Notes: generated by a model from the letters alone, not told the origin. A stretch of 48,576 nt of DNA from Candidatus Omnitrophota bacterium (GCA_021731625.1 JAKFXC010000032.1:1-48576); one strand, 5' to 3'; positions 34,851 through 43,153 are shown, numbered from the stretch's first letter. Numbers and translations: made by a program.

Positions 34851-35414
34851 ATGCGCATTCTTATCCTTTTGGCGATGTTGGTGATCGTGGGCCCGAATTT
34901 GTCACACGCCTTCTTGATCGGGGACACCATCCAATTGGGGCATTATTTTGAGGACTCCATTGCGCCTTTTGGGGAAAATCCCGGATCGAGAGTGGTGGCG
35001 GCAGGTGGTTCCGATGCCTGGACTTACGCCACCGGGCTCTATACCGTTAATCCCGAAGATACCGGGTTTTTTACCGATTTTTTCTATACCGGCACCTGGT
35101 CCTTGGACCAATCCTTTAACGGCCTGCGTTTAAGCGGGATCGACGCTCCCATTACCGCCGTCGATATCGACACAAATTTTGCGGGCTGGGACAATGCCCG
35201 GTTCACCCAAAGCGGCAACGATCTGAACTTTAATTGGTCGGGGTTGTCCTGGAAAGAGGAGACCTATTTTAATGCCAGAGTGCGCGGCTCCGATGCCCCG
35301 GATCCGATCCATGCGGTCCCCGAACCAGTGTCCCTGTTCTTATTGGGCGCGGGCCTTTCGGCCCGCTTGGCGGCCCGCATGTTCGGTGCCACCCAGTGTA
35401 ACCGGAATTCATAA
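34851..35414 (+). CDS. PEP-CTERM sorting-domain protein with an altered C-terminus
   Basis: A 187-residue exported protein: signal peptide (cleavage near SHA-F), a beta-rich region with many Asp/Asn/Gly, then VPEPVSLFLLGAGLSARLAAR near the end (as VPEPVSLFLLGAG and LSARLAAR). The V-P-E-P plus hydrophobic helix is the exosortase recognition signal, normally ending in a few Arg/Lys. Here the frame continues MFGATQCNRNS, encoded by a short dispersed repeat (35382-35409) that seems to have replaced the original end. AAGGAGG precedes the ATG at 34851; the 9 upstream codons are excluded. No exosortase gene is in the window. Confidence 0.85.
   Translation: MRILILLAMLVIVGPNLSHAFLIGDTIQLGHYFEDSIAPFGENPGSRVVAAGGSDAWTYATGLYTVNPEDTGFFTDFFYTGTWSLDQSFNGLRLSGIDAPITAVDIDTNFAGWDNARFTQSGNDLNFNWSGLSWKEETYFNARVRGSDAPDPIHAVPEPVSLFLLGAGLSARLAARMFGATQCNRNS
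35382..35409 (+). repeat. Copy A of a 28-base dispersed repeat
   Basis: It begins TTCGGTGCCACCCAGTGTAA and ends CCGGAATT. It matches 43126-43153 at 26 of 28 positions. It encodes the last residues of the PEP-CTERM protein. The ends are roughly complementary (TTCGG/CCGGAA), and a perfect 7-base hairpin (GCGGGCC/GGCCCGC) lies just upstream at 35349-35366. Confidence 0.7.
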
Positions 35415-35440
35415 AGGAGCACTCGAGGCAAAGGGAGTAT

Positions 35441-36595
35441 ATGACGCGCAGTGCCAATAGATTTGAACGGTATTCCAAGATCATCACCCCCGTGCTGATT
35501 TTTATTTTAATGATCCTCACGGACCTCGGGGCTGCCCAGGTTTACAAATTGCTCTATGGGGAATCTTGGGGTGAGGCACCCAGGAACCGGGCGCTGCTCG
35601 GGGAAAAAATCTACCGGATTAAGTCGAACATTTACGACCATGGGTTATCACCCAACGCCCAGCTCAAAGGCTTTTGGGGCAATGGGCGGTATGATTTTGC
35701 GACCAATTCCATGGGTTTTAAGGATTTTGCCCCCCGGGAGGTTTCGCTCGTTTCCGACAAGCACCGCATTCTGTTCATCGGTGACTCTTTCACGGAAGGC
35801 GTCGGCTTGACGTACGCCGATACTTTTGTGGGAATGATTTCCAAAGAGCTTGAGAAGAACAATATTGAAACTTTCAATGCCGGCGTGGTCAGTTATTCGC
35901 CCATCATCTACTGGAGGAAGATCAAGCATTTGATTGAGGATGTGGGCTTGAAATTCGATGAAGTGGTGGTGTTCCTCGATATTTCCGATGCCAAGGACGA
36001 GTTCGACAGTTATTATTTGAACGACGCCGGCGAGGTCCAAGAGGTTTCTCCCATCGATGAAACCAAAAAGAAGAAGAACTTCACCGATTTTTTACAAGAA
36101 AACACGATTTGCGTTTTTTACATTTACGAAATGTTTTTGTATAAGCTCGACGGCAGGTTTAAAAGGGTCTTTGCCAATGAGAATTTCGGACGGCTCAACA
36201 AGAGCCGGGCCTTATGGACGGGGGACCCCAAAATCTTTAAGGAATACGGAGAAAAAGGGCTGTCCAACATGGAGAAGAGCATGGATAGGCTGTACAGCCT
36301 GCTCAAGGAGCACGGCATCAAATTGACCGTGGCCGTGTATCCTTGGCCTGACCAAATTGTCCGCAACGAGATCAACTCCATTCAAGTTTCGTATTGGGGA
36401 GCGTGGGCCGCCCGCAAGAAAGACGTCCAATTTCTAAATTATTTCCCCGATTTTATTCCGGAGAATTGTGATTCCAATTGCCACAAGCGTGTTTTGAACC
36501 AATATTTTATCAAAGCCGATATCCACTGGAACCGGGCGGGGAATCGATTGATCGCTGATAAATTCATCTCATTTTACAAAAATGAACGGCTTTAA
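35441..36595 (+). CDS. Membrane-anchored SGNH/GDSL-like hydrolase
   Basis: A 384-residue protein with an N-terminal transmembrane helix (about 14-35) and an SGNH-hydrolase fold: block I ILFIGDSFTEGVG with Ser116, SVVSYS-like GVVSYSPIIYW, VVVFLDISDAKDEF, and the C-terminal D360-I-H362-W-N-R-A-G motif, which resembles the DxHW motif of AlgX/DHHW-type acetyltransferases as much as lipases. Likely acts on acylated polysaccharide or cell-envelope glycans outside the membrane; this is inference. The HtrA gene overlaps its end by 14 bases. Confidence 0.85.
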   Translation: MTRSANRFERYSKIITPVLIFILMILTDLGAAQVYKLLYGESWGEAPRNRALLGEKIYRIKSNIYDHGLSPNAQLKGFWGNGRYDFATNSMGFKDFAPREVSLVSDKHRILFIGDSFTEGVGLTYADTFVGMISKELEKNNIETFNAGVVSYSPIIYWRKIKHLIEDVGLKFDEVVVFLDISDAKDEFDSYYLNDAGEVQEVSPIDETKKKKNFTDFLQENTICVFYIYEMFLYKLDGRFKRVFANENFGRLNKSRALWTGDPKIFKEYGEKGLSNMEKSMDRLYSLLKEHGIKLTVAVYPWPDQIVRNEINSIQVSYWGAWAARKKDVQFLNYFPDFIPENCDSNCHKRVLNQYFIKADIHWNRAGNRLIADKFISFYKNERL

Positions 36596-37646
36596 TATGC
36601 CTGCCAGGACAATGACAGCATTGTGTGCCATGGGGATTTTTATTTTATCATGGCCATTCCCCCTCCAAGCGGCTCTCGATCCTGAGGAAGAATCGACCGT
36701 CAAAGTTTTTGAACAGTATTCTCCGTCGGTTGTTTTTATAAAGAACGCGTCCCTGCAGTGGGATTGGTTTTCTACGTATTTGTATGAGGTGCCTCAGGGG
36801 GCAGGGTCGGGATTTATCTGGGACAACCAAGGCCATATTGTCACAAATTTTCATGTGATTTACCAAGCATATAAGATTGAGGTGTTTTTATCGGACCAGC
36901 AGTCTTATGAAGCCAAGGTGGTGGGGGTCTCACCCGACCATGATTTGGCGGTTCTAAAAATCAACGCCCCGGAGAAATTGCTTAAATCCATTCCTATCGG
37001 CAATTCCAAAGACCTTAGGGTAGGGCAAAGGGCAATATCGATCGGGAATCCGTTCGGCCTTGACTATTCTCTCACCACCGGTGTGGTCAGCGCTTTGGGG
37101 CGGTCCATGCGTTCGATTGGCGGCCGCAAGATTCAGGATGTTATTCAAACAGACGCGGCCATCAATCCCGGCAATTCCGGAGGGCCGCTGCTGGACTCCT
37201 CGGGGAATCTCATCGGTGTTGCGACCATGATTTACAGCCCGTCGGGGGCTTCGGCTGGGGTCGGCTTTGCTATTCCAGTCAACACGGTCAAAAGGATTGT
37301 GCCGCAGTTGATACAATTTGGGAAGATCAAAAAGGTGGGATTGGGCCTGGTGCTGGTGCCGGACCATGTCCGGGAACGGTTAAGGCTAAAAGGGCCGATG
37401 ATTTTTGAAAGCCAAGCGGGCGGGGCCGCGGACCAGGCAGGACTGCGGGCAACGCAAAGAGATTTCAAGGGGGACATTATTTATGGGGATGTCATTATGT
37501 CACTGGATGACCGACGGATCAAAAACAACGAAGATCTGATCGAATATTTGGAGGATAAGAACGCCGGAGACAAGATCAATATTAAATTTTTGCGGGGCCA
37601 AGAGGAACAGAGCACCACGGCCATTTTACAGGAATTGATGGATTGA
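36582..37646 (+). CDS. HtrA/DegP-type periplasmic serine protease with one PDZ domain
   Basis: A 354-residue S1C protease: signal peptide (about 1-30, ending PLQA), catalytic His91 (IVTNFHVI), Asp121 (DHDLAVLKI) and Ser199 (NPGNSGGPLL), then IGNPFGLDYSLTTGVVSALG and a single C-terminal PDZ (KKVGLGLVLVPDHVRE to IKFLRG). Such enzymes remove damaged envelope proteins. Start at 36582 assumed; the ATG at 36597 would give a cleaner signal peptide. No Shine-Dalgarno site; coupled to the SGNH gene. Confidence 0.95.
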   Translation: MNGFNMPARTMTALCAMGIFILSWPFPLQAALDPEEESTVKVFEQYSPSVVFIKNASLQWDWFSTYLYEVPQGAGSGFIWDNQGHIVTNFHVIYQAYKIEVFLSDQQSYEAKVVGVSPDHDLAVLKINAPEKLLKSIPIGNSKDLRVGQRAISIGNPFGLDYSLTTGVVSALGRSMRSIGGRKIQDVIQTDAAINPGNSGGPLLDSSGNLIGVATMIYSPSGASAGVGFAIPVNTVKRIVPQLIQFGKIKKVGLGLVLVPDHVRERLRLKGPMIFESQAGGAADQAGLRATQRDFKGDIIYGDVIMSLDDRRIKNNEDLIEYLEDKNAGDKINIKFLRGQEEQSTTAILQELMD

Positions 37647-37664
37647 CCGCTAAAGGACATAAGT

Positions 37665-37692
37665 TTGCATATTTTCAGGCTTTTGATACATA
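37665..37692 (+). promoter_or_regulatory. Promoter of the TerC-like gene
   Basis: TTGCAT (37665-37670) and TACATA (37687-37692) with a 16-base spacer. The ATG at 37718 has AAGGAG before it, so this transcript has a normal short leader, unlike the leaderless cases. Confidence 0.45.
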
Positions 37693-37717
37693 ACAGCATT
37701 CATCTTAAGGAGCACCA

Positions 37718-38449
37718 ATGTTCGAATGGATAACGGATTCGCAGGCCTGGATGTCTCTCGTCACGTTGACTGCCCTGGAAATTGTTCTGGGGATTGATAA
37801 TATTATTTTTTTGTCGATTCTGGCAGGTAAACTGCCTCCCGAAGAGCAGGCCAAGGCCCGCCAGGTGGGTTTGACCTTGGCCATGCTGATCCGCATCGGC
37901 CTGCTGTTTTCGATCACCTGGGTGATGCAGCTGACCCAGCCGCTATTCCAAATATGGGCGCATGAAATATCCGGACGCGACATCATTTTGATCGGCGGCG
38001 GCCTTTTTCTTTTGGCTAAAAGCACGCATGAAATCCATGAGAAACTCGAAGGGGAAGAGGATCATTTTTCGGCAGGGAAGAAGAGAGTTTCTTTTATGGG
38101 GACCATCATCCAGATTCTCTTGTTGGACATTATTTTTTCGCTGGATTCTGTCATCACCGCCGTCGGCATGGCCAATCAGCTGAGCATTATGGTGATCGCT
38201 GTCGTGATTGCGGTGGGTTTCATGATGTGTTTTGCGGGGGCCATTAATGGATTTGTCCATCGTCATCCAACCATCAAGATCCTGGCTTTGAGTTTTTTGA
38301 TTTTAATCGGGGTGATGCTCATTGCCGAAGGGTTTGGCCAGCACATCTCCAAAGGGTATATTTATTTTGCGATGGCATTCTCGGTATTTGTGGAGATCAT
38401 CAACATCAAAGTTCGTGCTAAGAGAAGCAAGCCGGTGAAACTGCGTTAA
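37718..38449 (+). CDS. TerC family integral membrane protein
   Basis: A 243-residue protein with about seven helices and the TerC motifs: LEIVLGIDNIIFLSIL, LTLAMLIRIGLLFSI, LLDIIFSLDSVITAVGM and IKILALSFLILIGVML. Acidic residues inside the helices (GIDN, SLDS) are the expected metal site. TerC relatives export Mn2+ or protect secreted metalloproteins. The protein is shorter than fused versions with CBS/CorC domains. It has its own promoter and a hairpin terminator follows. Confidence 0.93.
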   Translation: MFEWITDSQAWMSLVTLTALEIVLGIDNIIFLSILAGKLPPEEQAKARQVGLTLAMLIRIGLLFSITWVMQLTQPLFQIWAHEISGRDIILIGGGLFLLAKSTHEIHEKLEGEEDHFSAGKKRVSFMGTIIQILLLDIIFSLDSVITAVGMANQLSIMVIAVVIAVGFMMCFAGAINGFVHRHPTIKILALSFLILIGVMLIAEGFGQHISKGYIYFAMAFSVFVEIINIKVRAKRSKPVKLR

Positions 38450-38451
38450 AA

Positions 38452-38493
38452 AATAATAAGGGTCTGTCGCTCTCTGCGACAGACACCATTATT
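38452..38493 (+). terminator. Hairpin terminator after the TerC-like gene
   Basis: Stem GTCTGTCGC (38462-38470) and GCGACAGAC (38476-38484), 5-base loop, extended by AATAAT/ATTATT outer pairs after a short mismatch. The following T-run is poor, so efficiency is uncertain. Confidence 0.6.
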
Positions 38494-38524
38494 AAATATG
38501 TAATAGAATAAATGGGAGAATAAT

Positions 38525-38611
38525 ATGACTCAAATAACCCAAGAATTGACCCCAAGTCGCGGCACAAGAATTGGGCAATGCCTTCAAGCTTCACCCGAGG
38601 CGGCAGGTTAA
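38525..38611 (+). CDS. Possible 28-residue peptide
   Basis: An ATG at 38525 preceded by GGGAG encodes MTQITQELTPSRGTRIGQCL and a short tail, ending 10 bases before the next gene. It may be a leader peptide or chance. Confidence 0.2.
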   Translation: MTQITQELTPSRGTRIGQCLQASPEAAG

Positions 38612-38621
38612 TTTTAATCAC

Positions 38622-39473
38622 ATGCTGTTTATTAAGCGTTCATCGATCTTTCTAATCTTTTTTTTAAGTAGTTGCGTGTGGAAAGGGCATTTCGTCTACG
38701 GCGACCACGACCAGCCGGTCTACAGCAAACCCGCCCCGCCGCAACGATCACACCTCAACCAAGGCATCGTATTGAAAGCTGTTTCCTATAACATTGAACA
38801 TGCGCAAAAAGTGGATCAAGCGATCGAGGTTTTGCGCAGCCACGAAACCCTTAAAGACGCTGATCTTGTGTGTCTGCAAGAAATGGACCTTCCAGGGATT
38901 CAAAAGATGGCTGATCAACTTGGGTATGGTTATGTTTATTACCCGAGCATCCGCCACGTCATGACCCATAAAGATTTCGGCAACACGATCCTGTCACGAT
39001 GGCCATTATCAAAACACGCAAAACACGTTTTGCCACCGGGACGAATGACTCAAATGCAGCGCATCATGGTCAGCGCCAAGGCGCACCTGGGGAAGAACGA
39101 AGTCTGGGCGTATTGCCTGCATGACGATGCGTATTTGTCGGCGTATAAGAAGCGCGACCTGGCACGTTTCGTCCTTGAAAGCATACCCGATGATGTCATG
39201 TATGCCATCGTTGCCGGTGATTTCAATACATTTTCGCGAAGGGCGCAGAAATATGTTGAAAACGAATTTCAGCATGCAGGTTTTATGGTTTCGACACCCA
39301 ATGTCCATTGGACCTCCAAACATTGGTATTTATTAAGTCAAAAGAGCAAGCTGGATCATATTTTTAGTCGGAATATGGAAGTGGATGATTCGGGGCTTGT
39401 GATGGATCGCTCAGCTTTTGATCATATGCCGATCTGGACACAACTTAAGCTCAAAGGCTGTACAGATGACTGA
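38622..39473 (+). CDS. Endonuclease/exonuclease/phosphatase-family lipoprotein
   Basis: A 283-residue protein. The N-terminus MLFIKRSSIFLIFFLSSCVW has a lipoprotein-like signal with lipobox S-S-C. The EEP fold follows: KAVSYNIEH (Asn), LVCLQEMD (metal Glu), GNTILSRWPL, CLHDD (where a catalytic His is usual), VAGDFNTF and FDHMPIW with the last His. Such enzymes cleave phosphodiesters in nucleic acids, phosphoinositides or sphingolipids; the substrate is not readable here. The start at 38622 was chosen for the signal peptide; 17 upstream codons are ignored. Confidence 0.85.
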   Translation: MLFIKRSSIFLIFFLSSCVWKGHFVYGDHDQPVYSKPAPPQRSHLNQGIVLKAVSYNIEHAQKVDQAIEVLRSHETLKDADLVCLQEMDLPGIQKMADQLGYGYVYYPSIRHVMTHKDFGNTILSRWPLSKHAKHVLPPGRMTQMQRIMVSAKAHLGKNEVWAYCLHDDAYLSAYKKRDLARFVLESIPDDVMYAIVAGDFNTFSRRAQKYVENEFQHAGFMVSTPNVHWTSKHWYLLSQKSKLDHIFSRNMEVDDSGLVMDRSAFDHMPIWTQLKLKGCTDD

Positions 39474-39539
39474 GTGGGGGCCAAAGAGTACAAGGGCACA
39501 GCGTTATAAACGTGTTTAACCTTACAATGGGAGGGATGT

Positions 39540-39911
39540 ATGAACAAAACAGCGGCATTCATGTTAACTTTAGTTATGGCCACGGTTTTTCTGACGGGTG
39601 TGGTTTTTTCCGCAGACCCGTTAGAAGTCGCTCCGGATATGTACAAGTTGAAATTTGAAAATGACCGTGTCCGGGTTATGGAAGTGACTTTCCAGCCGGG
39701 ACAAGAAATCGCCGAACATTCGCATCCAGACCATTTCGTCAATGTTTTGGAGGGTGGGAAATTAAGACTTACTAAAGCAGCCGGCGGCTCGGCTGATGTT
39801 GAGATGAACGTGGGTGACGTGGTTTGGATCGATGCCGAAACTCACTGGGCTGTTAATACCGGCACTACCGTGGTGAGGCTTCTAGTGGTTGAGATCAAAC
39901 AGCCAAGATGA
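39540..39911 (+). CDS. Secreted cupin-domain protein
   Basis: A 123-residue protein with a signal peptide (cleavage near FSA-D) and a single cupin: VMEVTFQPGQEIAEHSHPDH has the metal-binding H-x-H and Glu (shown as PGQEIAEHSHPDH), and the second motif is VWIDAETHWAVNTG. Function unknown; related small cupins occur beside stress genes. GGGAGGG precedes the ATG. Its end overlaps the ATG of the decayed toxin. Confidence 0.88.
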   Translation: MNKTAAFMLTLVMATVFLTGVVFSADPLEVAPDMYKLKFENDRVRVMEVTFQPGQEIAEHSHPDHFVNVLEGGKLRLTKAAGGSADVEMNVGDVVWIDAETHWAVNTGTTVVRLLVVEIKQPR

Positions 39912-40179
39912 CTTTAGCTGATATTCTGGCCAGGATTGACACCCGCGACAGAATTATGAGGCATTTTGCAGACGCGTTATTCTGGGGCTGCTATCGCCAG
40001 CTACCACAGTCTATCGAGCAGCTCGTCGATGAAAATTTTAACCTACTAACTCGGACCATAAACATCCACCGTTGCATTTGAAAAGGATTTCAAATGATTT
40101 CTGGTCCGTAAGGATAGGGAAAAGTTATCGTGCCCTGGCGGTTGGGACACATGCCTGGTACGATAAACTGGTTGGCTAG
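39908..40179 (+). pseudogene. Decayed RelE/HigB-like toxin gene
   Basis: Two frames together read like a ParE/RelE-type toxin of the widespread family with 'KNYELLKSDPRHPSLHFK'. Frame 1 (39908-40081) gives LFWGCYRQLPQSIEQLVDEN then FNLL. After a frameshift near 40054 frame 2 gives DHKHPPLHLKRISNDFWSVR, then IGKSYRALAVGTHAWYDKL, ending at 40179. About ten residues usually present between A-L-A-V and G-T-H are missing. With a frameshift and a deletion it is unlikely to make active toxin. Confidence 0.65.
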
Positions 40180-40412
40180 AACAACCCTACGGCTGCCCTC
40201 AGCTAGTGTATTTGAGGATATAGGAGTTTCCCATTCCGAAAAGGTCATGGCCCGTGCGCAGGTCACGTTACGGTTAGCTGACATCATCCGGGAACGTGGC
40301 CTAACACAAAAAGAAGCTGCCGCACTATATGTTCTCGCGGGACAGGGATGTGGAGATTATGATCAAGCCAACGACTAAAGATGGGAAGTTTGCCACGATG
40401 CAGGTTCATTAA
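40151..40412 (+). pseudogene. Decayed HigA/XRE-like antitoxin gene
   Basis: The frame from 40151 gives SVFEDIGVSHSEKVMARAQV, then RLADIIRERGLTQKEAAALY, matching the N-terminal half of HigA-type XRE antitoxins (helix-turn-helix start T-Q-x-E-A-A). The rest of the helix-turn-helix is deleted, and another frame resumes with RDRDVEIMIKPTTKDGK, the usual antitoxin tail (D-V-E-I-x-I-K-P), ending at 40412. It overlaps the toxin remnant as in an intact toxin-antitoxin operon. Confidence 0.65.
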
Positions 40413-41554
40413 TACGTTGGGACCGACGGATCAATCTCTTCTGACCACGCCTGAATGCCGCCTTTAACATTGACCAAGCGGGTAAAGCCTTTGGATTTTA
40501 AAAATTCAATCACCCTGGCACTGCGTACGCCGCCCTTGCAAAAACAGTACACGGTTTGGTCCTTGGGAATTTCTTCAAAGCTGTGTTGCAGGCTGCTCAT
40601 TGGTTTAAGATGAGCGCCCTGGATGCGCGCGATATCCCATTCTATTTGCTCGCGCACATCGAGCAAATAGAGCTCGGGCTGCCGGTCGCGCAATTGCTTT
40701 AACTCTCCAACCCCGATTTCCTTAATAACTTCGTCCGTCTGAGTCTCGGTTGCGTCGCAATGCCACTCGTATTCTTCGAGGGCGTGGATCGTTGGCTTGA
40801 GTCCGCACAGGGGGCACTGTGGATCTTTCTTGATTTTAACCTCATGCCAGCGGGTCGCCAGGGCATCGAGGATAAGCAGCCGTCCCAAGAGCGGCTCGCC
40901 GATCCCACAAATCCATTTGATTGCCTCGTTAGCTTGCATAAGCCCGATGATCCCCGGCACGACGCCCATAACACCGGCCTCGGCGCAGGAGGGCATCTCA
41001 TTTGCCGGGGGCGGCTCCCGGAAGATGCACCGGTAGCAGGGCCCGTCTTGGCCGAACATGCTCACTTGCCCTTCAAACTGATGGACACCGCCAAAGATAA
41101 AAATTTTCTTCAAAAAGAAACAGGCATCGTTGATTAAATACCGCGAGGGGAGATTGTCGGTCCCGTCCATAATGAGATCATAATCAGTGAGAATGGATAA
41201 GGCATTGTCGGCGGTGAGCCGCATGTGATGCATGCTAATCTGTACGTCTGGATTGAGCGCCTTGAGCTTTTCAGACGCGGAGATGACTTTCGGTTTACCG
41301 ATATCACCGGTGTTGTGAAGGACTTGGCGGTGCAGATTGGAGAGTGAGACAATGTCTGCGTCGATCAGGCCAATTGTGCCAACGCCCGCGGCCGTCAGGT
41401 AAATGGCCGGCGCTGAACCTAGTCCGCCGGCGCCCACAAATAGCACTTTGGCGTTCTTAAGCCGCATTTGGCCCGCGGGTCCAACCCCGGGCAGGATGGT
41501 TTGGCGGGAATAACGGGTCTTTTCATCTTCAGAAAAATCAAAATTGCGATTCAT
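40409..41554 (-). CDS. E1-like adenylyltransferase with rhodanese domain (MoeB/MoeZ-like)
   Basis: A 381-residue protein. The ThiF/MoeB domain has ATP loop G41-AGGLGS, GTDNLPSRY, zinc cysteines C173/C176 and C247/C250 and catalytic Cys190 in PSCAEAGVMG. The C-terminal rhodanese domain (about 283-378) has the persulfide loop C339-KGGVRS. Fusions of this type activate a ubiquitin-like MoaD/ThiS carrier by C-terminal adenylation and load sulfur. The divergent operon 84 bases away encodes a MoaD-like protein ending in Gly-Gly, the expected substrate. AGAGG lies upstream of the ATG. Confidence 0.95.
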   Translation of the reverse strand: MNRNFDFSEDEKTRYSRQTILPGVGPAGQMRLKNAKVLFVGAGGLGSAPAIYLTAAGVGTIGLIDADIVSLSNLHRQVLHNTGDIGKPKVISASEKLKALNPDVQISMHHMRLTADNALSILTDYDLIMDGTDNLPSRYLINDACFFLKKIFIFGGVHQFEGQVSMFGQDGPCYRCIFREPPPANEMPSCAEAGVMGVVPGIIGLMQANEAIKWICGIGEPLLGRLLILDALATRWHEVKIKKDPQCPLCGLKPTIHALEEYEWHCDATETQTDEVIKEIGVGELKQLRDRQPELYLLDVREQIEWDIARIQGAHLKPMSSLQHSFEEIPKDQTVYCFCKGGVRSARVIEFLKSKGFTRLVNVKGGIQAWSEEIDPSVPTY

Positions 41555-41637
41555 GATTTAAACCTCTATAATCATTATCTTAAAACTTTCGCGACAAAAA
41601 GTCCAATACCGTGGGAATCTGAATAAGGGAGGATGGT

Positions 41638-42825
41638 ATGAGCAAGGTCAGAGTCTTGGTCGGCACTCGCAAGGGAGGGTTTATTCTGACATCGGACGGC
41701 AAGCGCAAAAAGTGGACTGTCACCGGACCGTTTTTTGCCGGCTGGGAAGTATATCATATCAAGGGCTCCCCGGTTGATCCCAATCGCCTCTACGCATCCC
41801 AATCGAGCAGCTGGTTTGGGCAAGTGATCCAACGCTCCGACGACGGGGGTAAAACTTGGCATCAGCCGGGCACGCCGGCGGGCGAGAAAACCACCACGGC
41901 AGAAGGGATGCCCAAAGGGGAAAGCAACAAATTCGTCTACGACACATCTTCCAAGACCGGCAAGCCTTTAAGCACCCATCAATGGTACGACGGCACCCAG
42001 CATCCGTGGGAATTTAAGCGGGTTTGGCATCTGGAGCCATCCTTCACCGATCCCGATACGGTTTACGCCGGAGTTGAGGATGCGGCGTTGTTCAAAAGCA
42101 AGGATGGAGGTAAGTCCTGGCAGGAGGTGGCGGGCCTTCGGGGACACAAGACAGGGAAGCAATGGACTCCTGGAGCAGGCGGTATGTGCTTGCACACCGT
42201 TATTTTAGATCCCAAAAACCCTGCGCGGATGTATATTGCAATCTCCGCCGCTGGTGCCTTTCGAACAGACGACGGCGGCAAGACCTGGCGCCCGATCAAC
42301 CAGGGGCTGCGTTCCGAATACATTCCTGATCCCAAGGCCGAGGTAGGCCATTGCGTTCACCGCATCGCCATGCACCCGTCGCGTCCTAATGTTCTGTTCA
42401 TGCAGAAGCACTGGGATGTGATGCGCAGCAACGATGCCGGGGACTCGTGGCATGAGGTCAGCGGCAATTTGCCCACCGATTTCGGGTTCCCCATTGAAGT
42501 GCACGCTCACGAGCCGGAAACAGTCTATGTCGTGCCGATCAAAAGTGACGGCGAGCATTACCCGCCGGAGGGGAAACTGCGGGTGTACCGCAGCCGCACC
42601 GGAGGAAATAAATGGGAGGCGCTGACAAAGGGTTTGCCCCAACACGACTGTTACGTCAATATTTTACGCGATGCCATGGCCGTCGACACGATGGAGTCCT
42701 GCGGGGTTTATTTCGGCACAACCGGCGGGCAAGTGTACGGCTCCGTCGATAGCGGGGACAGCTGGGAGGCGATCGTTCGCGATCTTCCTTCGGTGTCTTC
42801 GGTTGAGGTGCAAACTATAAAATGA
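41638..42825 (+). CDS. Asp-box beta-propeller protein (sialidase/VPS10-like fold)
   Basis: A 395-residue protein without signal peptide, starting [17 protein letters not shown]. Asp-box motifs S/T-x-D-x-G-x-x-W stand at residues 67-74 (SDDGGKTW), 154-161, 210-217, 264-271 and 369-376, with a degenerate one at 319-326, as expected for a six- or seven-bladed propeller. The catalytic residues of true sialidases are not obvious, so an enzymatic name would be premature. It is cytoplasmic by its lack of a signal and overlaps the MoaD-like gene by 4 bases, so the two products are made together. GGGAGG precedes the ATG. Confidence 0.88.
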   Translation: MSKVRVLVGTRKGGFILTSDGKRKKWTVTGPFFAGWEVYHIKGSPVDPNRLYASQSSSWFGQVIQRSDDGGKTWHQPGTPAGEKTTTAEGMPKGESNKFVYDTSSKTGKPLSTHQWYDGTQHPWEFKRVWHLEPSFTDPDTVYAGVEDAALFKSKDGGKSWQEVAGLRGHKTGKQWTPGAGGMCLHTVILDPKNPARMYIAISAAGAFRTDDGGKTWRPINQGLRSEYIPDPKAEVGHCVHRIAMHPSRPNVLFMQKHWDVMRSNDAGDSWHEVSGNLPTDFGFPIEVHAHEPETVYVVPIKSDGEHYPPEGKLRVYRSRTGGNKWEALTKGLPQHDCYVNILRDAMAVDTMESCGVYFGTTGGQVYGSVDSGDSWEAIVRDLPSVSSVEVQTIK

Positions 42826-43118
42826 TCCGCGTCCTTCTGCCTTCCCATTTAAAGACACTGGCAGCGGTTAAGGATGAGGTTGTGCTTGATGTTCAGGGTA
42901 AGGTGACTCAGAGCGCTGTTCTGGATGCGCTGGAGCAGCGTTACCCGATGCTTGCCGGCACCATCCGGGAGCACGTGACCCACAAGCGCCGGCCCTACCT
43001 GCGCTTTTTTGCCTGCGGGGAGGATATGTCCCACGCATCTCCGGATACGCCACTGCCGGATGAGCTGGCTGAGGGCCGGGAGCCGTTTATCATTGTGGGC
43101 TCCGTTGCCGGGGGTTAG
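42822..43118 (+). CDS. MoaD/ThiS-like ubiquitin-fold sulfur carrier ending in Gly-Gly
   Basis: A 98-residue beta-grasp protein: [36 protein letters not shown] and the C-terminal IIVGSVAGG. The terminal diglycine is the site adenylated and thiocarboxylated by MoeB/ThiF-type enzymes, one of which is encoded divergently next door. No moaE or thiG is present in the window, so it need not be a molybdopterin or thiamine carrier. The ATG overlaps the propeller stop. Confidence 0.92.
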   Translation: MIRVLLPSHLKTLAAVKDEVVLDVQGKVTQSAVLDALEQRYPMLAGTIREHVTHKRRPYLRFFACGEDMSHASPDTPLPDELAEGREPFIIVGSVAGG

Positions 43119-43125
43119 GCGTGAA

Positions 43126-43153
43126 TTCGGTGCCACCCACTGTAACCCGAATT
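43126..43153 (+). repeat. Copy B of the 28-base dispersed repeat
   Basis: It begins TTCGGTGCCACCCACTGTAA and ends CCCGAATT, 26 of 28 identical to 35382-35409. Including flanking bases the ends are inverted (GAATTCGG and CCGAATT), giving a small palindrome. It sits right after the MoaD-like gene, where the base composition turns AT-rich. Confidence 0.7.

Noticed and set aside
42000-42825. Calling the Asp-box protein a sialidase
   Set aside because: Asp-boxes define the propeller fold only; sialidase catalytic residues and a signal peptide were not seen.
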